A stretch of DNA of 64,000 nt from Marinococcus luteus_A (GCF_034497705.1 NZ_JAXRUV010000005.1:155745-219744), one strand, 5' to 3'. Counted from the first letter of the stretch, positions 25,300-34,330 are shown. Made by a program: numbers and translations. The notes: generated by a model not told the origin, from the letters alone.

Positions 25300-26994
25300 A
25301 TGGGAAAAACAGAAAAAGATTTACGAAACCGCAGTAAAGCCATCAGCGAGGGCGCCAACCGGGCGCCGAACCGGGCAATGCTCAGGGCTGTCGGATTTAC
25401 AGACGACGATTTTAAAAAACCGATGATCGGCATTGCAAGTACGTGGAGCGAGGTTACTCCTTGTAACGTACATATCGATAATCTTGCACGCCACGCAAAG
25501 CAGGGAGCGTCCACTAATGGCGGCGCACCGCTTATTTTCAACACAATTACCGTATCTGACGGAATCGCAATGGGCCATGAAGGCATGCATTACTCCCTTC
25601 CAAGCCGCGAGATTATTGCGGACTCGATTGAAACTGTTACCAATGCGGAGCGTCTCGACGGAGTGGTCGCCATCGGCGGCTGTGATAAAACGACGCCTGG
25701 CTGCGTCATTTCTTTGGCCCGCATGAACATTCCTTCCGTTTACGTTTACGGCGGAACTATTCAGCCAGGTAAATTAAACGGCAAAGACATTGATATCGTT
25801 TCGTCCTTCGAGGCTGTCGGCCAGCACCAGACCGGTCAGATCAGTGACGAAGAGCTTCATCAGGTAGAGTGCAATGCGTGCCCCGGTGCTGGTGCCTGCG
25901 GAGGTATGTACACAGCCAATACGATGGCTGCTGCCGTAGAAGCGCTTGGCATGAGCATCCCTGGGTCCTCCTCCACGCCTGCGATTTACGAATACAAGGA
26001 AACCGAATGCAGGCAGGCCGGAGAATTAACCATCGAGCTGCTTGAAAATAACATTCTTCCAAAAGATATTATGACGAAAAAAGCATTTGAAAACGCCATT
26101 ACGGTTGTTATGGCGCTTGGTGGTTCCACCAACGCGTTCTTACACCTTCTTGCGATTGCTCATTCGGCAGACGTGGACCTGTCTTATGACGATTTTGAAC
26201 GTGTCCGCCAGAATGTTCCTCATATAGCCGACCTGAAACCAAGCGGCAAATACGTCATGCAGGACCTTTATGAAATTGGCGGCGTGCCGGCAGTCATGAA
26301 GCTTCTCCATGAGGAAGGACTGCTGCACGGTGAGTGCCTCACGGTAACCAGCAAGACGCTCGCAGAAAACCTTGAGGCTGTGCCATCCCTGAAAGAAGGA
26401 CAGGAAATTATCCGTCCCCTCGCTGAACCGTTTAAAAAGACCGGTCCGCTTGTCGTTTTAAAAGGAAACGTCGCTCCGGAAGGCTCCGTAATCAAGCTGT
26501 CTGGTCAGAAGATCAGCCGGTTCGAAGGTACGGTAAAAGTCTTTAACAGCGAAGAATCAGCCACAAAGGCCATCATGGACGGCGATATCGTCGAAGGGGA
26601 CGTGCTCGTTATCCGTTACGTCGGCCCACAGGGCGGCCCGGGCATGCCGGAGATGCTTTCTGTTACTTCCATGATCGTCGGACGCGGTCTCGGCGGCAAA
26701 GTAGCTCTTATGACTGACGGTCGTTTTTCCGGCGGTTCACACGGTTTTGTTATCGGGCACGTAGCGCCTGAGGCAAGTGTTGGTGGTCCAATCGGCCTGC
26801 TTGAAAACGGGGACACCATCTCCATTGACAGTGACACGCAGGAGATCAACCTCCATATTTCCGACGAAGAGTTTGAAAAACGCCGGAATGCCTGGCAGGC
26901 TCCGGATCTTCCGGAAAAACGCGGAGCGCTGGCCAAATATGCGAAACTCGTTTCTTCAAGTGCCAAAGGCGCCGTTACCGACGCAGATTTATAA
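25300..26994 (+). CDS. ilvD: Dihydroxy-acid dehydratase IlvD
   Basis: Fe-S dehydratase giving the 2-keto acid precursors of valine and isoleucine. Cluster cysteines lie in GGCDKTTPGC and ECNACPGAGACGGMYTANTM; the C-terminal GGRFSGGSHG-like stretch reads DGRFSGGSHGF. At 564 residues it is full length. It is encoded alone here, away from any ilvBHC-leu genes, with its own promoter and terminator. Confidence 0.98.
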   Translation: MGKTEKDLRNRSKAISEGANRAPNRAMLRAVGFTDDDFKKPMIGIASTWSEVTPCNVHIDNLARHAKQGASTNGGAPLIFNTITVSDGIAMGHEGMHYSLPSREIIADSIETVTNAERLDGVVAIGGCDKTTPGCVISLARMNIPSVYVYGGTIQPGKLNGKDIDIVSSFEAVGQHQTGQISDEELHQVECNACPGAGACGGMYTANTMAAAVEALGMSIPGSSSTPAIYEYKETECRQAGELTIELLENNILPKDIMTKKAFENAITVVMALGGSTNAFLHLLAIAHSADVDLSYDDFERVRQNVPHIADLKPSGKYVMQDLYEIGGVPAVMKLLHEEGLLHGECLTVTSKTLAENLEAVPSLKEGQEIIRPLAEPFKKTGPLVVLKGNVAPEGSVIKLSGQKISRFEGTVKVFNSEESATKAIMDGDIVEGDVLVIRYVGPQGGPGMPEMLSVTSMIVGRGLGGKVALMTDGRFSGGSHGFVIGHVAPEASVGGPIGLLENGDTISIDSDTQEINLHISDEEFEKRRNAWQAPDLPEKRGALAKYAKLVSSSAKGAVTDADL

Positions 26995-27005
26995 ACAATA
27001 CTACG

Positions 27006-27033
27006 GAGAGCTGCCTTTTCGGGCAGTTCTCTT
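27006..27033 (+). terminator. ilvD terminator
   Basis: GAGAgCTGCC and GGCAGtTCTC pair around a short loop, followed by TTTCTTTTC, 12 nt after the ilvD stop. Confidence 0.75.
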
Positions 27034-27059
27034 TCTTTTCAGCATTTTTTTGAACACTC

Positions 27060-27087
27060 TTGAGTTTCCAACAATTTATGGTAAATT
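27060..27087 (+). promoter_or_regulatory. Possible bdbDC promoter
   Basis: TTGAGT (27060-27065) and TAAATT (27082-27087), 16 bp apart, precede bdbD by about 50 bp. Both hexamers are imperfect. Confidence 0.4.
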
Positions 27088-27138
27088 ATGAAGGTACTGA
27101 GCACTACATACACAGCATAGCCACGAAAGGAGTTTCCT

Positions 27139-27825
27139 ATGTCCAAAAAACCAAGACCTAGTTCCGGCCGTACATTCGCAGCCATTGTAGCCGTTATAGC
27201 TGTGATTTTGCTCGCTATCATTCTTGTCGGCAACTTCGGCGGAGGCAGCAGTGATAATTCCAGCGGGAGCAGCGGAGAGAGTCTTGATACAAGTGACCAG
27301 CCTCTTAAGGGGGACGAGGATGCCCCGGTAACAGTCGTTGAATTTGGGGATTATAAATGCCCCGCGTGTAAAGATTTTCATCAATCCGTCGTTCCTGAAA
27401 TCGAATCCCAGTTTATCGAATCCGGCGATGCCGCTTTCCATTACGTTCATTACCCATTTCTAAGTGAAGATTCCACTACAGCGGCAGAATTCAGCGAAGC
27501 TGTTTACGGCGAACTTGGGGATGAAGCCTTCTGGAGCTTTCACGATACGCTTTTCGCCAACCAGCCGCAGAACGAAGGCGGGGATTATTTTAACCAGGAA
27601 CGTTTAACGGAGCTGCTGCAGACAACAGCTTCCGAAGAGGAAGTAAACACAGTGGTTGAAGCTTTTGAAAACGGCACCTACGAGGAAAACGTGGAGAATG
27701 ACCGTTCGATGGCAGAAGATCTTGGTGTAAACAGCACCCCTTCCGTATTTGTGAATGGAGAACTGTTTGAAGGTGACAGCTATCAGGAGCTGCTCGATAT
27801 GATTGAAGAAGAGGCAGGGGAGTAA
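27139..27825 (+). CDS. bdbD: Extracytoplasmic thiol-disulfide oxidoreductase BdbD (DsbA-like)
   Basis: Membrane-anchored oxidase that puts disulfides into exported proteins. An N-terminal anchor (about residues 12-32) is followed by a Gly/Ser linker, then a DsbA-type thioredoxin domain with active site C74-P-A-C77 and a cis-proline loop (NSTPSVFVNG). At 228 residues it matches BdbD. It is coupled to bdbC 5 nt downstream, which reoxidises it. Confidence 0.95.
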   Translation: MSKKPRPSSGRTFAAIVAVIAVILLAIILVGNFGGGSSDNSSGSSGESLDTSDQPLKGDEDAPVTVVEFGDYKCPACKDFHQSVVPEIESQFIESGDAAFHYVHYPFLSEDSTTAAEFSEAVYGELGDEAFWSFHDTLFANQPQNEGGDYFNQERLTELLQTTASEEEVNTVVEAFENGTYEENVENDRSMAEDLGVNSTPSVFVNGELFEGDSYQELLDMIEEEAGE

Positions 27826-27830
27826 CGCCT

Positions 27831-28235
27831 ATGGATCGTTGGTTAAGTGCTGCCTGGCTGATGGCCATTACCGCTACGCTCGGCAGCTTATCGTTCAGCG
27901 AAATTTTAGGCTATACGCCGTGTGAGCTTTGCTGGTACCAGCGCATTCTTATGTACCCGCTCGCAGTTATTTTAGGCATTGCTGTTTTCCGCGGGGAACG
28001 GCAGGTCATATGGTATGCACTCCCTCTTGCTCTGCCCGGTACGCTGCTTGCCGGTTACCATTACCTGTATCAAAAGCTTCCGGCACTTCAGCAGGCCACG
28101 GAATGCACCGGTGCGGTTTCCTGCTCCGATCAATCAGCACAGTGGTTCGGGTTTATTACTATTCCTCTTCTTTCCTTCACTGCATTTTTGATTATTTCCA
28201 TTGCTCTTTTGGTTATCGCTGTACGCAAAAAATAG
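27831..28235 (+). CDS. bdbC: Disulfide oxidoreductase BdbC (DsbB-like)
   Basis: A 134-residue four-helix membrane protein that passes electrons from BdbD to quinone. Both cysteine pairs are present: C31-E-L-C34 (with the following WYQR) and C92...C98 in the second external loop. Adjacent to bdbD and ended by a strong terminator. Confidence 0.96.
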   Translation: MDRWLSAAWLMAITATLGSLSFSEILGYTPCELCWYQRILMYPLAVILGIAVFRGERQVIWYALPLALPGTLLAGYHYLYQKLPALQQATECTGAVSCSDQSAQWFGFITIPLLSFTAFLIISIALLVIAVRKK

Positions 28236-28266
28236 TCACATGCCATCAGGCACGTGACTATTTTTT
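28227..28266. terminator. Bidirectional terminator bdbC / yclQ
   Basis: AAAAAATAGTCACaTGCC and GGCAcGTGACTATTTTTT with a 4-nt loop, between convergent genes. Its left arm includes the end of bdbC. Confidence 0.93.
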
Positions 28267-28267
28267 A

Positions 28268-29266
28268 TTATTCTTCGGACGAAGCCACGGCTTCTTCTAT
28301 TTCTGTAATCATTTTATCCATCGACTGTAGACCGCCGCCGGAAAGGTACCAGTATTCCGGATCCAGATAATGAATATTATCATTCTGCGCTGCCTGGGTC
28401 TCATTCACAATGTCATTATCGAGAGTTTCCTCAGCTGACTGTTCTTCCCCACCCTGACTGACTACCGCACTGCGGTCTATAACGAAGAGGTGTTCTGGAT
28501 CTTCTTCCGCTAAGTATTCATAGGAAGCACTCTGTCCGTGCGTAGAGGCTTCGATATTTTCATCTGCTGCCGGCACGCCGAACACATCGTGAATCAGCCC
28601 GAAGCGGGAGCCTTCGCCGTAAACACTCAAAGACCCGTCATTTACAAGCGTCACCAGGGACTCTCCGGTGTCTTCAGTCGTTTCATTTAAATCTTCAATG
28701 CGGGTATGAAGCTCGTCCACCTTTTCCTGCATCTGCTCTTCTTTCTGGAAAACCTCTCCGATCATTTCCATGTTGCTGTCAAAGGACTCCATATAGTTTT
28801 CTGTATCCACCGCTGTATAAACAGTTGGAGCAATTTCGCTCAGTTCATCATAGGCATCACTCTGACGCCCTGAAATGATAATAACATCCGGCTCCATTGC
28901 GTTAATTGCTTCAAAATCCGGTTCTTTCAAGCTGCCGATATTTTCATATTCATCGCTGCTGTAATCATCCAGGTATGAAGGAAGCGACTCCTGGGCTACG
29001 CCGTTCACGCCTACATTAAGCTCATCCAGTGTTTCAAGCATTTCATAGTTAAACACGACGACATTTTCCGGATTTTCCGGTACGGTTGTTTCACCCATTT
29101 CGTGCTCTACGGTTATTTCTCCGCCCCCGCTGCTTTCCTCCCCATTTTCTTCACTGCTGTTTTCACCTTCTGCAGTTGATGACTCAGAATTATCAGCTCC
29201 GCATGCAGCAATAAAAGCTGTTCCCAGTATTGCAGTTGACGCAAGCATCCATTTGTTCTTTTTCAT
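28268..29266 (-). CDS. yclQ: Siderophore-binding lipoprotein, YclQ/FatB type
   Basis: Receptor of a siderophore ABC importer. The lipobox is AFIAAC with the lipidated Cys at residue 22, followed by an acidic Glu/Ser linker and a class III (FepB/BtuF-like) binding domain (VPENPENVVVFNYEMLETLDEL; EPDVIIISGRQSD). It follows yclNOP in the petrobactin importer order known from B. subtilis, so petrobactin or its photoproduct is the likely ligand. The ligand itself cannot be read from sequence. Confidence 0.9.
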   Translation of the reverse strand: MKKNKWMLASTAILGTAFIAACGADNSESSTAEGENSSEENGEESSGGGEITVEHEMGETTVPENPENVVVFNYEMLETLDELNVGVNGVAQESLPSYLDDYSSDEYENIGSLKEPDFEAINAMEPDVIIISGRQSDAYDELSEIAPTVYTAVDTENYMESFDSNMEMIGEVFQKEEQMQEKVDELHTRIEDLNETTEDTGESLVTLVNDGSLSVYGEGSRFGLIHDVFGVPAADENIEASTHGQSASYEYLAEEDPEHLFVIDRSAVVSQGGEEQSAEETLDNDIVNETQAAQNDNIHYLDPEYWYLSGGGLQSMDKMITEIEEAVASSEE

Positions 29267-29370
29267 TTTTCCATTCCCCCTGGATATGTTGTTTTTATAT
29301 TCCCAGCCTGATGCGCTGTACTCCCTCCTTCTGTTACTCTTTCACCGTATCAACGGGCTGGCAGCTTGGT

Positions 29371-30129
29371 TTACGTGAAGTAAACACAGATTTTCTGATC
29401 GTTAATACGACAGATCGGCATATCCATTTCATAGATATCTGTCAGTACTTCTGATGCCATCATCTCTTCGGTGGTGCCTTGAGCTACGATATGCCCGTTT
29501 TTCAAAGCGACGATGTCATCGGAGTAACAGGAAGCAAAATTAATATCATGAATAACCAGAAGCACGGTTTTCCCCATATCTTTCACTAAACGGCGAAGCA
29601 CTTTCATGATTTGCACGGAGTGCTTCATATCCAGATTGTTCAGTGGCTCGTCGAGCAGAATGTAGTCGGTGTCCTGGGCAATCACCATCGCAATGAAGGC
29701 CCGCTGCCGCTGGCCGCCGCTCAGCTGGTGGATAAAGGAATCCTGCATCGTTTCAAGCTCCATGTAATCAATAGCCTGATCCACATGCTCCCAGTCTTCT
29801 GCACTCAGACGTCCCTGCGAATAAGGAAAACGACCGAAGGAAATTAATTCACGGACGGTAAGCCGGGCGTTCATTTCATTGGACTGCTTTAAGATCGCCA
29901 GTTTCTTTGCCAGCTCCCGGCTTTTAGTTTTCGTAATATCCTTATCTCCGATTCTCACTTCGCCCGCGTCCTTAGCGATTAGGCGGCTGATCATAGCAAG
30001 CAGCGTACTTTTCCCCGCCCCATTCGGACCGATAAATGAGGTAATTTGTCCCTGCTTAATCGTTACGGAAACATCGTCTACGACCGGCGTTTCATCGTAT
30101 TTTTTTGTTACATTCATTACCTGGACCAT
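29371..30129 (-). CDS. yclP: Siderophore ABC transporter ATPase, YclP type
   Basis: A 252-residue FecE-like ATPase. Walker A GPNGAGKST, signature LSGGQRQR and Walker B YILLDEPLNNLD are intact. It overlaps the end of yclO by 13 nt. A 104-nt gap without a clear terminator separates it from yclQ. Confidence 0.94.
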   Translation of the reverse strand: MVQVMNVTKKYDETPVVDDVSVTIKQGQITSFIGPNGAGKSTLLAMISRLIAKDAGEVRIGDKDITKTKSRELAKKLAILKQSNEMNARLTVRELISFGRFPYSQGRLSAEDWEHVDQAIDYMELETMQDSFIHQLSGGQRQRAFIAMVIAQDTDYILLDEPLNNLDMKHSVQIMKVLRRLVKDMGKTVLLVIHDINFASCYSDDIVALKNGHIVAQGTTEEMMASEVLTDIYEMDMPICRINDQKICVYFT

Positions 30130-31073
30130 GCTTTATTCCCCCTTAATAACAGATAGATAAAGTAAATGCCTCCGATAAAATTCACAATGACGCTGATCGC
30201 TGTGTTAAAGCCAAGCACCCTCTCGACGAGCAGCTGTCCGCCGATCAGAAACGCCACAGCTGCAAGCGCAGCAGCAGCAAGCAGCACGCTGTGCCGGTAA
30301 TCCTTCATCAGCTCATAAGCAACGTTTGCCACGAGCAGGCCTAAAAACGTAATCGGCCCGACGAGCGCGGTGGCAATGGAAATAAACATGACTACAACGA
30401 CAAGCAGACGCTTTACCGCGTATTGATATGGCACTCCCAGGTTAACCGCCTGGTCCTTCCCGAGGGAGAGGACATTTAAATATTTTATGAAGGACAGGGA
30501 GTAGATAAACAGCAGTACAAAAGCCGCTGTAGAAATACCGAGAATATTTGTACTCACATTGTTAAAGCTTGCAAACATATTGTCCTGAATCGTTAAAAAT
30601 TCATCTGGTGATATGAGGACTTGTAAAAATGTTGAAATACTGCTGAACAATGTTCCACAGACAATTCCGACGAGCAGCAAAAAGAAAATATCCTGCTGCT
30701 CCCCCTGAAATAAAAAGTAGTAAAGAATGACAGCAAACCCGAGCATCAAGGCAAGCGATACGAAAAAGTTCAATGGGCCGTTAATTACAACCGCCGACGT
30801 GGAACCGAAAAAGAACACGAGGGCTGTCTGCAGCAAAATATACAATGAATCGAGACCTATAATACTAGGTGTCAAAATCCGGTTATTCGTAATCGTTTGA
30901 AAAATAACAGTGGAAAAAGCAATCGCACCGCCAGTCATAACCATAGCAAGAAGCTTCTCTGCCCGGTGCTCCAGAACGTAATCCCAGTTGCCCCCAGCGT
31001 CTGTAAACATAAAGATAACCGCGAGAACAAGCGACAAAACAGCCAGTCCTATTATCTTCCAATTAAAACGCAT
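30117..31073 (-). CDS. yclO: Siderophore ABC transporter permease, YclO type
   Basis: A 318-residue FecCD-family permease with about nine to ten helices. The GLDSLYILLQT and VGPITFLGLLVANVAYEL segments are typical, the latter being the ATPase coupling region. It overlaps yclN by 11 nt and is partnered with it as a heterodimer. Confidence 0.93.
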   Translation of the reverse strand: MRFNWKIIGLAVLSLVLAVIFMFTDAGGNWDYVLEHRAEKLLAMVMTGGAIAFSTVIFQTITNNRILTPSIIGLDSLYILLQTALVFFFGSTSAVVINGPLNFFVSLALMLGFAVILYYFLFQGEQQDIFFLLLVGIVCGTLFSSISTFLQVLISPDEFLTIQDNMFASFNNVSTNILGISTAAFVLLFIYSLSFIKYLNVLSLGKDQAVNLGVPYQYAVKRLLVVVVMFISIATALVGPITFLGLLVANVAYELMKDYRHSVLLAAAALAAVAFLIGGQLLVERVLGFNTAISVIVNFIGGIYFIYLLLRGNKAWSR

Positions 31074-32016
31074 ATTTCTTCCTCCTCATCAGCATATAGA
31101 GGAACAAGAAACTGCCAAGAACACCTACAGTTAAACCGATAGGAACCTCATAAGGAAAAACAATCAGACGCCCAAAAATATCACAGACGAGTACAAACAC
31201 TGCTCCAAGCAGCGCAGTGTGAATCAGCGTTTTCTGCAGATTATCCCCCAGGTAGATAGCAACAATATTTGGTACCACTAGTCCTAAAAACGGGATGGTT
31301 CCCACTGTTAATATAACGACGGCCGTCACAGCGGCGACGATGGTAATGCCCAGATTGACGACTGTACGGTAATTCAATCCAAGATTCACCGCAAATTCTT
31401 CTCCCATGCCGGCAATCGTAAATCGGCCTGCAAATATGTAAGCTATTAAAATAAGCGGAAGGCTGACATAAAGAAGTTCATACTGACCGTTTACAATTAG
31501 TGAAAAATCCCCCTGCAGCCAGGCTGACATGTTTTGCACGACATCATATTTCAAGGCAAAAAACGTCGTTACGGAGCCTACAATGTTTCCAAACATGAGC
31601 CCTACCAATGGAATAAAAATAGGGTCTTTAAATTTCACTCGTTCCAAAATAGTCATAAAAATAAACGTACCGATAAGAGCAAATAAAAAAGCTACCCCTG
31701 TCCTAAGCAGCGGCGTGGCTCCGCCGAACCAGATCATAGCCACTAAAATACCAAATCGGGCCGAATCCATCGTTCCAGCTGTAGTTGGAGAAACAAACCG
31801 GTTCCGGCTAAGCTGCTGCATAATCAATCCGCAGATGGCCATGCCCATGCCAGCCATAATAATACTAAGAAGCCGCGGTATACGGCTCGATGTCAATGTG
31901 CGCCATTCGTCTTCATTTCCTGCCACCAGCCCCTGCACCGACACTGTCTGAACGCCGATAAACATAGAGCCTGCCGAAAGAAGAATGAGAAGAACAAGTA
32001 AGTACCACCACTTCAT
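31063..32016 (-). CDS. yclN: Siderophore ABC transporter permease, YclN type
   Basis: A 317-residue FecCD-family permease. SRNRFVSPTTAGTMDSARFG and LGLVVPNIVAIYLGDN match YclN as I recall it. The start is placed at ATG 32016, where MKWWYLLVLLILL begins a signal-anchor helix, with a degenerate AAATGAAGTG ribosome site 7 nt upstream; the frame extends to 32067, but that start lies next to the Fur box. First gene of yclNOPQ. Confidence 0.92.
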   Translation of the reverse strand: MKWWYLLVLLILLSAGSMFIGVQTVSVQGLVAGNEDEWRTLTSSRIPRLLSIIMAGMGMAICGLIMQQLSRNRFVSPTTAGTMDSARFGILVAMIWFGGATPLLRTGVAFLFALIGTFIFMTILERVKFKDPIFIPLVGLMFGNIVGSVTTFFALKYDVVQNMSAWLQGDFSLIVNGQYELLYVSLPLILIAYIFAGRFTIAGMGEEFAVNLGLNYRTVVNLGITIVAAVTAVVILTVGTIPFLGLVVPNIVAIYLGDNLQKTLIHTALLGAVFVLVCDIFGRLIVFPYEVPIGLTVGVLGSFLFLYMLMRRKKYAF

Positions 32017-32070
32017 CTTTAAACACTTCATTTCCGGGAATAATTGCGTCGTTCCACATCTAATCATTAA

Positions 32071-32125
32071 TGATATTCATTATCAATTGCTTTTATTATT
32101 TTAGCACCACGGTCTTAAATGTCAA
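32071..32125 (-). promoter_or_regulatory. Fur-regulated promoter of yclNOPQ
   Basis: On the minus strand TTGACA (32120-32125) and TAAAAT (32098-32103) are 16 bp apart. TGATATTCATTATCA (32071-32085) matches the 7-1-7 Fur box at 14 of 15 positions and lies just after the start site, where Fur-Fe would block initiation. Confidence 0.88.
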
Positions 32126-32161
32126 TGTACATTCTGCTTTTTTCCTAAATTTTTCATAAAC

Positions 32162-32195
32162 AAAAAACCGGCCTGCCTGAAAAGGCAGCACCGGC
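32162..32195 (-). terminator. Terminator of the small lipoprotein gene
   Basis: GCCGG-TG-CTGCCT and AGGCAG-GCCGG form a bulged stem followed by T6 on the minus strand. Confidence 0.85.
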
Positions 32196-32209
32196 GTTTC
32201 ATATTCCTG

Positions 32210-32620
32210 TTAAGACGGAAGTGTTACTTTGTCCATGAATGCTGAAAAAGCGTAGGAATCTTCATTGTAGGCGTATAAAAACATAGATCCTGAAACGGCT
32301 GTCCGGTAGGAAACATTTTCCCATCCCCCGTTTTCAGTCACTTCCTGCTGAAACTGTTCTTCTGCCTGGGCGGCCTCCTCCCGGGAATCGAACTCATAAA
32401 CCGCTACTTTTGTATTCGTGCTGTCCTCCTCCCACATTTCGCTTTCATGATCCATGGATACCGGGGCCGCAGGGTTTTCTTCTGTCTCCTGCATAGAAAG
32501 TCCGTTGCTTTCAAGCTCCGTGATCCATTGTTCTGCGCCCTCTGCCTCATTTCCACAGGCAGATGCAAACAGTAGCATGCCTGCCGCTGCGCCCGCTGCC
32601 ATCCTGTTGAAAAGCCGCAT
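32210..32620 (-). CDS. Small acidic lipoprotein, unknown function
   Basis: A 136-residue predicted lipoprotein: signal with lipobox ASAC, Cys at residue 22, then an acidic mature part. The region VAVYEFDSREEAAQAEEQF is like the first strand-helix of small ferredoxin-fold domains seen in other secreted proteins, but I recognise no family. It is monocistronic between the siderophore importer and a divergent thioredoxin-like gene. Confidence 0.7.
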   Translation of the reverse strand: MRLFNRMAAGAAAGMLLFASACGNEAEGAEQWITELESNGLSMQETEENPAAPVSMDHESEMWEEDSTNTKVAVYEFDSREEAAQAEEQFQQEVTENGGWENVSYRTAVSGSMFLYAYNEDSYAFSAFMDKVTLPS

Positions 32621-32718
32621 TGCAGCCCCCTCCTCCCGATAAATTGAATATACGGCTGATTATGTATATGTTTATTCTAACAGGGATTTCCAGTCGAAAC
32701 ATTATTCTTCTCGTTTTT

Positions 32719-32746
32719 TTGCACATTTTTATGCCTTTGTTACAAT
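32719..32746 (+). promoter_or_regulatory. Promoter of the thioredoxin-like gene
   Basis: TTGCAC (32719-32724) and TACAAT (32741-32746) with 16-bp spacing; AAAGGAG follows 14 nt later. Confidence 0.6.
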
Positions 32747-32776
32747 AGAGAACAGCATGAAAGGAGCGAATAAATA

Positions 32777-33103
32777 ATGACTACGAATAACCGCATCGAA
32801 TCCAAAAATTCTTTTGAGGAGACAATACAAACAGAAACACCGGTGGCAGTAGAATTTTCAGCGGGTTGGTGTCCGGACTGCCGGAGACTCGATATGTTTA
32901 TAGATGATGTCCTGAACCGTTTTGACAGTGTGCCATTTCATAAAATTGATACCGAACAGCTGCCAGACATTACAAGCGAACAGGAAGTAATGGGCATACC
33001 GAGTATTCTTGTATTCCAGAACGGGGAAAAAATAGGCCATTTGCATAGCGCAGACGCTAAAACCCCCGGCCAGGTAAGCGACTTTTTCTCCAAATATTAC
33101 TAA
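32777..33103 (+). CDS. Thioredoxin-like protein with WCPDC active site
   Basis: A 108-residue cytosolic thioredoxin-fold protein. The active site is WCPDC rather than the classical WCGPC, and the cis-proline loop is GIPSILVFQNG. Such WCPDC proteins form a Bacillus side family (YtpP-like) whose role is unclear. It may reduce specific thiols rather than serve as general thioredoxin. Single gene with its own promoter and terminator. Confidence 0.88.
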   Translation: MTTNNRIESKNSFEETIQTETPVAVEFSAGWCPDCRRLDMFIDDVLNRFDSVPFHKIDTEQLPDITSEQEVMGIPSILVFQNGEKIGHLHSADAKTPGQVSDFFSKYY

Positions 33104-33105
33104 AG

Positions 33106-33134
33106 AAAATCTGCCGGGTTGCCGGCAGATTTTT
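33106..33134 (+). terminator. Terminator of the thioredoxin-like gene
   Basis: AAATCTGCCGG and CCGGCAGATTTTT around a 4-nt loop, immediately after the stop codon. Confidence 0.93.
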
Positions 33135-33222
33135 AATTTTTCCGGGCAGCTCAGCCGTGCTTTGTTTGAAATTGCCAGAAGCGGGAATGTTTCCTTCAGC
33201 ATACTAAAAAGGAGTGAGCATT

Positions 33223-33573
33223 ATGGCAGTTATTGATGCCAAAGAAATATTAAGCGAATACCGCCGCGGCATAGAGCAATTCAGTGAATCCTATCAGGAA
33301 ATCGCAAAAAATTACAACCGCTTTACGTCGAGTGCTTTCGAAGGCGGAGAAGTTTCGACCGCTCAGAAGCATCTGACGGCCCTTGCTATTGGCGTTCATC
33401 AGGGTGATACTACATGCATTGTTTACCATATGGACCAGTGTCTCCATCATGGATGCTCGGAGGATGAAATCAAGGAATATATGGGTGTAGCAGCAGCTTT
33501 TGGCGGCGGCGAATCCATGAGTGAAGCAGTGACGATAGGCCTCGATGCCCTGCAGCAGTTAAAAGATAAATAA
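33223..33573 (+). CDS. AhpD/carboxymuconolactone decarboxylase-like protein lacking CxxC
   Basis: A 116-residue all-helical protein of the CMD/AhpD superfamily: LTALAIGVHQ, then CIVYHMDQCLHHGCSEDEI and a glycine-rich GVAAAFGGG. In AhpD-type enzymes the motif is CxxCxxxH; here the first Cys position is D62 while C65 and H69 are kept. Classical peroxidase-partner chemistry is therefore unlikely. ATG at 33223 has AAAAGGAG upstream. It follows a thioredoxin-like gene but has a separate terminator between. Confidence 0.8.
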   Translation: MAVIDAKEILSEYRRGIEQFSESYQEIAKNYNRFTSSAFEGGEVSTAQKHLTALAIGVHQGDTTCIVYHMDQCLHHGCSEDEIKEYMGVAAAFGGGESMSEAVTIGLDALQQLKDK

Positions 33574-33611
33574 TAAGAAGCTGTTTCCTTTGCCGGAAAC
33601 AGCTTCTTATT
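33572..33611. terminator. Bidirectional terminator
   Basis: A 17-bp perfect inverted repeat AATAAGAAGCTGTTTCC / GGAAACAGCTTCTTATT with a 6-nt loop between convergent genes. Its right arm includes the Nudix stop codon. Confidence 0.9.
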
Positions 33612-34233
33612 ATTTATCCAGGATATCTACAACAAATTGGGACCATGTCTCGAGCCGTTCATAGGTTTCCGGCTGGGACAGTTCTTCCACGCTCGTCCAG
33701 AAGCCGCGGATCTGCTCCGTTTCTTTCACCTGTACGTCCACGTGCTCCGGAAGAATAAAAGTATACAAAATGCCGAGATGCACTTCACCGACAGCGTTAT
33801 CGTCATCATTAATCAGTCCAAGCGCCTGCATTTCCGCTCCTTCGAGAGAAGAAATATGAAGTTCTTCTTCAAGCTCACGGTCGGCATTTGTATGCAGCAG
33901 TTCCTGAAATGTCGAAACGCCGGATTCAGCATTCATATGCCCTCCAAACCCGAGGGACAGTTTATTGTGCAGCCTTCCTTCTCCTCCACCTGCAAGCCGT
34001 TCGTATGCAAATAATTGTTCTCCCCTGCGGATAACCACGTAGGGTATCGGCTGCTTCCAGGAAGGGTCTTCTTCGGCGTCTCCCCGTCTTTTTTCCGTGT
34101 ATGTATCCGCAATCGTTCCGATAATTTCCTGAATTTGACCCTGCTCGTCCTGCACCCCGTGAAAAGTCCGGGCTTCGCGTGCAAATACCTGCTCTCTTGG
34201 TGCTACTACAATCATTTCATCCATTTTCCCCAT
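33610..34233 (-). CDS. Nudix hydrolase family protein
   Basis: A 207-residue protein with a Nudix box, G-x5-E-x7-REL-x-EE, starting at GVSTFQE and ending DRELEEELHI; the usual Gly near the end is His. A long insertion before the box and an N-terminal extension (VVAPREQVF) set it apart from small MutT types. The substrate, presumably a nucleoside diphosphate derivative, is not evident. ATG at 34233 follows AGAGGTG. Confidence 0.82.
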   Translation of the reverse strand: MGKMDEMIVVAPREQVFAREARTFHGVQDEQGQIQEIIGTIADTYTEKRRGDAEEDPSWKQPIPYVVIRRGEQLFAYERLAGGGEGRLHNKLSLGFGGHMNAESGVSTFQELLHTNADRELEEELHISSLEGAEMQALGLINDDDNAVGEVHLGILYTFILPEHVDVQVKETEQIRGFWTSVEELSQPETYERLETWSQFVVDILDK

Positions 34234-34298
34234 ACTGTTCACCTCTTTGTGATGTTCATCTGTTTTTTATTATAGCGGAATTTTTTTATATATACATT

Positions 34299-34329
34299 AA
34301 AAAAGCCAGGCGCAGGCCCGGCTTTTTTT
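34299..34329. terminator. nrdIEF terminator
   Basis: AAAAAAGCCaGGC and GCCcGGCTTTTTTT around a 4-nt loop, directly after nrdF. Confidence 0.92.
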
Positions 34330-34330
34330 G

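Noticed and set aside
32017..32067. Longer start of the yclN permease
   Set aside because: Begins almost at the Fur box; the signal-anchor helix and family start fit the internal ATG.
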